Below are positions 1 to 5,105 of a stretch of 5,105 nt of DNA, piece by piece. The stretch covers positions 1 to 5,105 of the forward strand of contig JACZIY010000336.1 of NCBI GenBank assembly GCA_014860845.1. Direction: 5' to 3'. A program made the position numbers and the translations under genes. The notes under the pieces are model-generated. The model was not told the origin of the DNA, did not search any database, and was given only the letters and a program-made list of their open reading frames with translations. The stretch's first letter is position 1. Each line of letters opens with the position of its first letter. Source of the DNA: Anaerolineaceae bacterium (lineage in GTDB: Bacteria; Chloroflexota; Anaerolineae; Anaerolineales; Anaerolineaceae).

Positions 1-778
1 TAAGAATAGTTACCCACTTGTCTGTGCAATGCGCAAGATTAAGACACCAGACGAAATAGATGCGATCCGAAAAGGGATGCAGATTACCGAGGCGGGGATT
101 CGCCGGATGATGCATGTTGCCAAACCCGGCATGAAGGAATACGAACTTGAAGCTGAGTTTAATTATGAGCTTGCTGCGCATGGACAACGCTGTAGCGCAT
201 TTCCTTCGATTATAGCCGGTGGCGAACGCATTTTTTACCTCCACTATTCGCATCCCATGGAGAGTATTGAAGACGGCGACTTGATACTTACTGATGTCGG
301 CGCATCTTATGATGAGTATTCTACCGACATCTCGCGGGTATTCCCCGCAAATGGTCGTTTCAGTGAGCGGCAGGCGCAGATATACCAAATTGCTTATAAT
401 GCCAATCGAGCAGTAATGGCTCAGGTACGACCAGGTGTCCCTTTTAGCGAAACGAACCGTATTTGTCGCGAAGCATCCTTCGAGGGACTTAAATCTTTGG
501 GAATAGTGGATGATTTCGCCGATATTGGTAAAACTGTTTGGCATAACACAACCCACCACATCGGTTTAGACACCCATGATGTTGGCGGATATGAAGAGCC
601 AATGGCAGAAAATATGGTCTTTGTAGTCGATGCTGGCATTTATGTGCGCGAGTGGGGGATTGGGCTGCGAATTGAAGACAATGTGCTGGTGACCGCAGGT
701 GGCTGTGAAAATCTTTCCGCATCGATTCCAGCAACCATAGAAGAGATTGAAAACATAATGTTAAAAAATCATTCGTAA
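1..778 (+). CDS. pepP: Xaa-Pro aminopeptidase (M24 family), 5' end missing
   Basis: Predicted cytoplasmic metallopeptidase of the M24B (aminopeptidase P) type, which removes an N-terminal residue that precedes proline. The frame is open to the left edge (KNSYPLVCA precedes the first Met, at base 29). No ribosome site precedes that Met, and alignment by eye with E. coli PepP places MRKIKTPDEI at the linker into the pita-bread catalytic domain, so the true start and N-terminal domain lie upstream. Counting from the Met at 29, the family landmarks are LHY (71-73), metal-ligand Asp in TDVG (D89), metal-ligand Asp in TDIS (D100), H172 and metal-ligand H176 in HNTTHHIG, H183 in THDVG, and R214/E216 in LRIED. 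The fourth metal ligand, Glu in the usual VEPG, is Asp here (D201 in VVDAG). The catalytic domain otherwise appears intact and ends at TAA. It is followed after 21 bases by the GH95 gene, suggesting cotranscription. It could be a related X-Pro dipeptidase; substrate length cannot be judged from sequence. Confidence 0.9.
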   Translation, partial: KNSYPLVCAMRKIKTPDEIDAIRKGMQITEAGIRRMMHVAKPGMKEYELEAEFNYELAAHGQRCSAFPSIIAGGERIFYLHYSHPMESIEDGDLILTDVGASYDEYSTDISRVFPANGRFSERQAQIYQIAYNANRAVMAQVRPGVPFSETNRICREASFEGLKSLGIVDDFADIGKTVWHNTTHHIGLDTHDVGGYEEPMAENMVFVVDAGIYVREWGIGLRIEDNVLVTAGGCENLSASIPATIEEIENIMLKNHS

Positions 779-782
779 ACAC

Positions 783-795
783 GGGAGCTTGGAAA
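783..795 (+). promoter_or_regulatory. Ribosome binding region of the GH95 gene
   Basis: Two purine-rich candidates precede the ATG at 800: GGGAG at 783-787, 12 bases away, and GGAAA at 791-795, 4 bases away. Neither spacing is ideal, but together they support this start, which also fits the position of the family's N-terminal motif. The whole gap after the preceding stop codon is 21 bases, leaving no room for a separate promoter within it. Confidence 0.5.
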
Positions 796-799
796 AAAA

Positions 800-3226
800 A
801 TGGATCTAACTGAAAAAATACAACTCATCTTTGATAAACCTTCTAAAACAACGAGTAAAACTTTCGAGAAGTTCTCCGAGGTATTACCTATCGGAAATGG
901 TCGGCTCGGTGCGATGATAGGCGGCGGGCTGCAGGAAAAACATATCATCCTTAATGAGGAGACAGTCTGGTATGGTGGTCCGAGAGATCGGAACAACCCG
1001 GATGCCTTTCAATACATGGATAAAATACGCTCTATGATGAGGGAAGGGAATATTCGTGAAGCAGAGAGGCTTGCTCTGGTCGCATTGACTGGGACACCTG
1101 AAACCCAAAGACATTATTCTACCCTGGGTATGATATTTCTTGAATTTTTAGATGATGTTGGTGAGGTTGAAAATTATAAACGGGTGTTGAATTTCGATTC
1201 TGCCACTGTGACCGAGAGTTATGTCATGAACGGAGTCGCCTACGAACTCACCGCTTTTGCGAGCCACCCTGATTCTGTAATCGCCATACGTGTATGCGCT
1301 TCCGAGCCAGTATTACGTTTTATTGCAGGAATCGAACGAGGAGAGCGTGTTGGCAATTTTAGTTATGGTACCCACATGGATGAATCAGTACGATATGCCC
1401 CTAACGGGTTGGTCATGCGCGGTACCTGCGGAGGGGAAACGGGGCTTCGCTTCAGGGGTGCATTATTCGGAAGGGGAAACGGTGATACTGTCATAATTGG
1501 TGATAAACTCGTTTTCGATAAAGCCAGTGAAGTGACATTGTTTGTTGCAGCTGCCACTAATTTTGAATTTGAAGATATCGAAAACATATGTGTAAAACGC
1601 TGCCGGGACGCCTTAGAAAAAGGGTTCGAGGCTTGCCGACTTGATCACATCGCTGAATGGAGTCCTTTATTTAACAATACTTCGATCCATCTTGAATCCG
1701 CAGAGGCAATCGAAAGCCCGTTTCCGATGAATAAGGTATTTGAAGCTTTTGAAAAAAATGACCTCAGCGTGTTAGGTTTATCTGCTGATGATTCGCAGAC
1801 TTTAGATGATTATCTTGCATTGCTGCTGTTTTACTTTGGTAGGTATCTGTTGCTTAGTTCCAGCCGCAATTGCGCACTTCCAGCCAATCTTCAGGGGATT
1901 TGGTGCCGGGATCTTCTTTCTATCTGGGATGGAAAATTTACCACTAATATAAATTTACAGATGGCTTACTGGCCTACTGATTCCGCTAATCTTTCTATTT
2001 GTTTTGAACCATATTTCCAATTTGCGGAACGAATCCGGAAAAATGGTACCATCAGTGCCAAAAAAATGTATGGCTGTCGCGGCTTTGTCCTACATAACAA
2101 CACCGACATCTGGGCAGATACGGCAGTACAAGATGCTGGCGCACACTGCTCATATTGGTTTGTCGGTGGTGTTTGGATTGCCGTGGATATGTGGGAACAT
2201 TACCGGTACACCCTGGACCTTGATTTCCTTGAAGGGGCATGGCCGATAATGCGTGATGCACTTCTATTTGTATTGGATTTTATGGAGGAAAGCGATGGCG
2301 AGCTGGTCATGGGCGTTACTACTTCTCCGGAAAGCACCTATTACACCGAATTTGGCGAAAAAGTTTCCTTCTGCCGCATGTCTGCAATGGATTCTGAATT
2401 AATCTCTTTGCTGATGAAAGATTGTCTAGAAGCAATGGAAGTATTGCAATCTTCCGGGAGGACAGATGTAGAAATCCCCATAGGATTTGAAGATGAAATT
2501 AAGACTGCAGCAAAAAAGCTAGCTCCGGTGCGGATTGGAGTGGATGGGGCTATCCTGGAATGGGGCATCGAAGTGGAAGAAGGCGAGCCAGGACACAGGC
2601 ATCAATCTCATGTTATCGGTGCATATCCATATAATGAGATCACAGAAAATGATACGGAATTGTTTGAAGCTGTTAGGAAAAGTATTGAAAAGCGCATCCG
2701 CAATGGTGGTGGCAATACCAGCTTCAGCCTCGCATGGGCAGCCGGATTGATGGCAAGGTTTGGGGACGGCAATACCGCCAGAGATATGGTCAGCGGAATG
2801 GCGCGTTATTCTGGATTACCGAATCTGTTTAGCTGCTGTAATATTAAGAATACCCCCAAGCTAATGGAAGACAACATGCCCATGATGATCGATGGGAATT
2901 TAGGGGCTGTCCAGGCAGTCATCGAGATGCTGTTGCAGAGTCATAACGGTAAGATTGCCATCTTGCCCGCATTACCTACAAGTTGGAATAAAGGGAATTT
3001 CAGCGGATTAGTTGCGCGTGGTAATGTTGTGGTCGATGCCTGGTGGGATGCAGGAAAGCTTACGCACGCCCGTCTGACTCCCCGCGTTGATGGCGAAGTA
3101 ACACTCAGCACCGGAGAAGGTTATTATCTACGGTCAAGCGAAGGCATGGTTATTAATGATACAGACGGGTGTATACAGGCTCGATTAAGTAAAGACCTTG
3201 CATACGTAATTGAGCAGAAAGTGTAG
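800..3226 (+). CDS. GH95-family glycosidase, predicted alpha-L-fucosidase, cytoplasmic
   Basis: Predicted inverting glycosidase that removes terminal alpha-L-fucose (typically alpha-1,2-linked) from oligosaccharides; some GH95 members act on alpha-L-galactosides. At 808 residues it is a full-length family member. The N-terminal beta-sandwich domain opens with LPIGNGRLGAM (29-39), then LNEETVWYGGP (51-61). The (alpha/alpha)6 barrel carries LPANLQGIW (360-368), NIN (383-385), TSPES (508-512), HRHQSH (599-604), IDGNLG (697-702), EMLLQSH (709-715) and LPALPTSW (722-729). By position, N383/N385 correspond to the catalytic Asn pair of the Bifidobacterium bifidum enzyme AfcA, E511 to its general acid and D698 probably to the Asp that activates the Asn; this mapping is by eye. 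Odd points: AYW instead of the usual NYW after NIN, and NTSFSLAW where GH95 usually has TGWS..W. There is no signal peptide or lipobox, so it should act on imported substrate, consistent with the importer genes that follow after 8 bases. Family assignment is firm; exact substrate is not. Confidence 0.92.
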   Translation: MDLTEKIQLIFDKPSKTTSKTFEKFSEVLPIGNGRLGAMIGGGLQEKHIILNEETVWYGGPRDRNNPDAFQYMDKIRSMMREGNIREAERLALVALTGTPETQRHYSTLGMIFLEFLDDVGEVENYKRVLNFDSATVTESYVMNGVAYELTAFASHPDSVIAIRVCASEPVLRFIAGIERGERVGNFSYGTHMDESVRYAPNGLVMRGTCGGETGLRFRGALFGRGNGDTVIIGDKLVFDKASEVTLFVAAATNFEFEDIENICVKRCRDALEKGFEACRLDHIAEWSPLFNNTSIHLESAEAIESPFPMNKVFEAFEKNDLSVLGLSADDSQTLDDYLALLLFYFGRYLLLSSSRNCALPANLQGIWCRDLLSIWDGKFTTNINLQMAYWPTDSANLSICFEPYFQFAERIRKNGTISAKKMYGCRGFVLHNNTDIWADTAVQDAGAHCSYWFVGGVWIAVDMWEHYRYTLDLDFLEGAWPIMRDALLFVLDFMEESDGELVMGVTTSPESTYYTEFGEKVSFCRMSAMDSELISLLMKDCLEAMEVLQSSGRTDVEIPIGFEDEIKTAAKKLAPVRIGVDGAILEWGIEVEEGEPGHRHQSHVIGAYPYNEITENDTELFEAVRKSIEKRIRNGGGNTSFSLAWAAGLMARFGDGNTARDMVSGMARYSGLPNLFSCCNIKNTPKLMEDNMPMMIDGNLGAVQAVIEMLLQSHNGKIAILPALPTSWNKGNFSGLVARGNVVVDAWWDAGKLTHARLTPRVDGEVTLSTGEGYYLRSSEGMVINDTDGCIQARLSKDLAYVIEQKV

Positions 3227-3229
3227 GAA
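3225..3229 (+). promoter_or_regulatory. Ribosome binding site of the oppB-like gene
   Basis: AGGAA overlaps the last two bases of the GH95 stop codon (TAG at 3224-3226) and lies 5 bases before the ATG at 3235. This fixes the start and suggests translational coupling between the two genes. Confidence 0.7.
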
Positions 3230-3234
3230 AAGTA

Positions 3235-4158
3235 ATGCTGAAATATCTTCTCAAGCGTTTTTTAATGATGCTGATCACCCTGTTCATGATCATTACAGCT
3301 ACCTTCTTTCTCATGAGGGCAATTCCGGGAGGTCCATTTTCTTTTGACCGGGTTCTTCCACCAAGTGTAAAAGAAGCCCTAGAAGCAAAATATAACCTCG
3401 ATAAACCCGTCATTGAGCAGTATTTCGATTATCTTCATGGCATAATCCGTTTCGATTTTGGACCATCGTATGTCTATTTCGGCCAGACAGTCAATGAAAT
3501 GATGGCAGATGGATGGCCCGCTTCTTCCAAACTAGGGGCTGCTGCTACCGTCCTGATCGTTATAATTGGATTACCAATCGGAATTGTTGCTGCGCTCAAT
3601 CGCAATAAACCTACAGATCGTATTGCCATGGGCATATCAACGGTAGGCGTGGTTGTGCCCTCCTTTGTGATGGCTACATTTCTTCTCTATTTCTTTTCAA
3701 TAAAAGTAAAGCTATTACCTACATTCGGTGTGGAAAGCTATAAGGGCTATATACTTCCAGCGATCAGTCTAGCGATCGCACCAGTGAGTGGTATTGTAAG
3801 GCTGTTACGATCCAGCATGCTGGATACACTCAGCCAGGATTATATGCGCACCGCTGAATCAAAAGGATTGTCGCGCACCAGGATCATAGTTGTACACGGG
3901 CTACGCAACTCACTCATACCTGTAACCACTTCTTTGGGTATGATATTTGCCGCCTTGCTTACTGGCACCTTTGTGATTGAGACAATTTTCGCTGTGCCCG
4001 GCCTGGGCAGATATTTTGTTTCCTCGATCTCCAACCGCGATTATACTGCCGTGATGGCTCTGACTATCCTATCTGCGGCCATTATGGTTGCTGCAGTATT
4101 TATTATTGACATTATTTATTTAATTATCGACCCCCGTATTAGGCTCTACGAGAAATAG
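3235..4158 (+). CDS. oppB: Oligopeptide-type ABC transporter permease (OppB/DppB family)
   Basis: Inner membrane subunit of a binding-protein-dependent importer of the peptide/opine/nickel family; it pairs with an OppC-type subunit to form the channel. At 307 residues it nearly equals E. coli OppB (306), and the start MLKYLLKR matches the family's MLKFILRR, supporting this ATG. Landmarks are the first membrane helix (about 9-28), then RAIPGGPF (28-35), EAKYNLDKPV (50-59) and DFGPSY (74-79). Further hydrophobic helices lie at about 101-120, 134-155, 172-190, 228-251 and 273-298. The cytoplasmic EAA loop that docks on the ATPase is at about 205-230 (RTAESKG then PV), followed by ET-FAVPGLG (249-258) and NRDY (267-270). 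The C-terminus IIDPRIRLYEK is typical. The gene sits between the GH95 gene (8-base gap) and the OppC-like gene (16-base gap). Members of this transporter family import peptides, nickel or oligosaccharides, and the permease alone does not say which; the adjacent peptidase and glycosidase are the only clues. Confidence 0.95.
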   Translation: MLKYLLKRFLMMLITLFMIITATFFLMRAIPGGPFSFDRVLPPSVKEALEAKYNLDKPVIEQYFDYLHGIIRFDFGPSYVYFGQTVNEMMADGWPASSKLGAAATVLIVIIGLPIGIVAALNRNKPTDRIAMGISTVGVVVPSFVMATFLLYFFSIKVKLLPTFGVESYKGYILPAISLAIAPVSGIVRLLRSSMLDTLSQDYMRTAESKGLSRTRIIVVHGLRNSLIPVTTSLGMIFAALLTGTFVIETIFAVPGLGRYFVSSISNRDYTAVMALTILSAAIMVAAVFIIDIIYLIIDPRIRLYEK

Positions 4159-4162
4159 GAGA
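4157..4162 (+). promoter_or_regulatory. Ribosome binding site of the oppC-like gene
   Basis: AGGAGA starts inside the oppB stop codon (TAG at 4156-4158) and lies 12 bases before the ATG at 4175. The spacing is long, but no nearer start codon exists and the encoded N-terminus fits the family. The overlap again suggests translational coupling. Confidence 0.6.
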
Positions 4163-4174
4163 ACAACAACCATC

Positions 4175-5105
4175 ATGATCGATCCCCAGAGCAAACCGTT
4201 ACTCAAAGACTGGACACCATTACAACAGGATGAAAAATACGCAGAAACAACCTCGGGAATAACGTTAAGTTATTGGCAGGATGTTCGTCGCAGGCTTTTC
4301 CAAAATAAAGTAGCTGTTGCTTCAATTTATTGCATTATCATCATTATGATTGCATCAATATTTGGTCCAATGTTGACCGGTAAGACTTATCAAGAACAGC
4401 AACTCTCTCTCCGCAATATGCCGCCACGCATAGAAATCCAAACTTCAACTGATGGAATAAATTTTTATGTGCACCAAGATTTGAAAGTTTTCGTGGTGAT
4501 GGACGATGGCTATGTTAGCGAAGAACTGACTCCCATATCGGCTAATTTGAGTGACAAGGTGTTCATATTTGAACATAACACAAAACCGTATTATTTAACC
4601 TTTTCGGCGGAAGGCATAAAGTTTCTGGATGAAAACCAAGCACCTTTGCCACAACGCAAGACGATTTGGAATAAGAATTATCTCTTAGGAACGGATTCTC
4701 TTGGTCGCGATATGCTCACCAGACTGCTTTATGGTGGTCGGATATCCTTATTGGTGGCGTTTACCGTGACAATTAGCACTATGTTGATTGGTGTGATTTA
4801 CGGTGGAATCTCTGGGTACTATGGTGGAAACACAGATATCCTGATGATGCGTGTGGTGGAGATTCTGAATGCGATCCCGAGTTTGATCTATATCATCTTG
4901 TTGATGGTTTATTTTGGGAGGGGGATTTACAATATCCTAATTGCCTTGGCACTGACATCCTGGTTAGGGATGGCGCAACTGGTTAGAGGCCAGGTTCTAG
5001 GATTAAAGGAGCTGGAGTTCGTTCTTGCGGCTAAAAGCAACGGCGTCTCACCACTCAAAATTATTCTCAATCATTTGCTTCCCAACAGCATAGGTCCAAT
5101 AATCG
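4175..5105 (+). CDS. oppC: Oligopeptide-type ABC transporter permease (OppC/DppC family), 3' end missing
   Basis: Second membrane subunit of the importer, partner of the preceding OppB-like protein. The frame runs from ATG at 4175 with no stop to the right edge (310 codons plus one base). A cytoplasmic N-terminal segment ends in SYWQDVRRRLFQNKVAVAS (32-50), matching the family's W-D-RRR-N--A motif. The first membrane helix is about 45-63. The family hallmark LGTDSLGRD is at 171-179, then GGRISLLV (187-194), YGGISGYYGG (209-218), MMRVVEILNAIPS (224-236) and VRGQVLGLKELEF (270-282). The EAA loop begins at about 283 (LAAKSNG) and runs through HLLPN (300-304) to the edge; the last helices are missing. 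In E. coli OppC about 30 residues separate the first helix from GTD-GRD; here about 104 do, so roughly 75 extra residues lie outside the membrane. The segment is rich in alternating hydrophobic and polar residues, suggesting beta structure. Otherwise an ordinary OppC-type permease. Confidence 0.94.
   Translation, partial: MIDPQSKPLLKDWTPLQQDEKYAETTSGITLSYWQDVRRRLFQNKVAVASIYCIIIIMIASIFGPMLTGKTYQEQQLSLRNMPPRIEIQTSTDGINFYVHQDLKVFVVMDDGYVSEELTPISANLSDKVFIFEHNTKPYYLTFSAEGIKFLDENQAPLPQRKTIWNKNYLLGTDSLGRDMLTRLLYGGRISLLVAFTVTISTMLIGVIYGGISGYYGGNTDILMMRVVEILNAIPSLIYIILLMVYFGRGIYNILIALALTSWLGMAQLVRGQVLGLKELEFVLAAKSNGVSPLKIILNHLLPNSIGPII

Noticed and set aside
29..31. ATG at 29 as the true start of the aminopeptidase gene
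   Set aside because: The frame continues open to the left edge, there is no ribosome site before it, and the homologous position in PepP is the linker between N-terminal and catalytic domains. The gene is better read as cut by the window edge.
489..782. 97-codon open frame on the minus strand
   Set aside because: It lies wholly antisense to the well-supported aminopeptidase gene, has no recognisable motif, and is rich in the His, Cys, Gln and Arg typical of shadow frames.
793..800. Run of eight A just before and into the GH95 start codon
   Set aside because: Considered as a slippage or phase-variation tract, but it lies outside the coding frame apart from the first base of ATG and is a common feature of AT-rich ribosome binding regions.
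2004..2249. 81-codon open frame on the plus strand inside the GH95 gene
   Set aside because: The GH95 frame is continuous and motif-rich through this stretch; the alternative frame shows no family resemblance.
2702..2778. Repeated GGCAATACC (near 2710 and 2768)
   Set aside because: The two short copies encode GNT in separate parts of the GH95 protein; chance or codon preference explains them, and no longer repeat surrounds them.
800..3226. GH65 (disaccharide phosphorylase) as an alternative family for the large enzyme
   Set aside because: The folds are related, but the LPIGNGRLGAM opening, NIN pair, SPE acid motif and DGN/EMLLQSH block are the GH95 arrangement.
4174..4186. Small palindromic ATGATCGAT-type sequence at the oppC start
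   Set aside because: Too short to form a stable hairpin, and its bases are explained by the start codon and first codons of the gene.

Overview
This window is a compact stretch of bacterial DNA holding four genes, all on the + strand. The gaps between them are only about 8 to 21 bases, so it reads as the interior of one operon. Base composition looks moderately AT-rich by eye (not computed). No marker gene fixes the taxon. The mix of a GH95 glycosidase, an Xaa-Pro peptidase and an oligopeptide-type importer suits a fermentative or saccharolytic bacterium such as a Firmicutes, Chloroflexota or Spirochaetes member, but that is a guess.

Layout: (1) bases 1-778, the C-terminal catalytic part of an M24-family Xaa-Pro aminopeptidase (PepP-like), cut by the left edge; (2) 800-3226, a complete 808-residue GH95-family glycosidase (alpha-L-fucosidase type) with no signal peptide; (3) 3235-4158, a complete 307-residue OppB/DppB-type permease; (4) 4175 to the right edge, most of an OppC/DppC-type permease that carries an unusually long extracytoplasmic loop. 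I see no promoter, terminator, RNA gene, repeat array or mobile element, and no gene-free stretch longer than about 22 bases.

Working model (inference): the permease pair, with a binding protein and ATPases presumably encoded outside the window, imports a substrate that is then trimmed in the cytoplasm by the GH95 enzyme and the aminopeptidase. A peptidase of the X-Pro type beside a predicted fucosidase and a peptide-type importer raises the possibility that the substrate is a fucosylated, proline-rich glycopeptide, such as a mucin or plant hydroxyproline-rich glycoprotein fragment. A fucosylated oligosaccharide is the plainer alternative.

Three points deserve a second look: an Asp in place of a conserved metal-binding Glu in the aminopeptidase, several departures from the usual GH95 signature motifs, and the extra loop of about 75 residues in the OppC-like permease.
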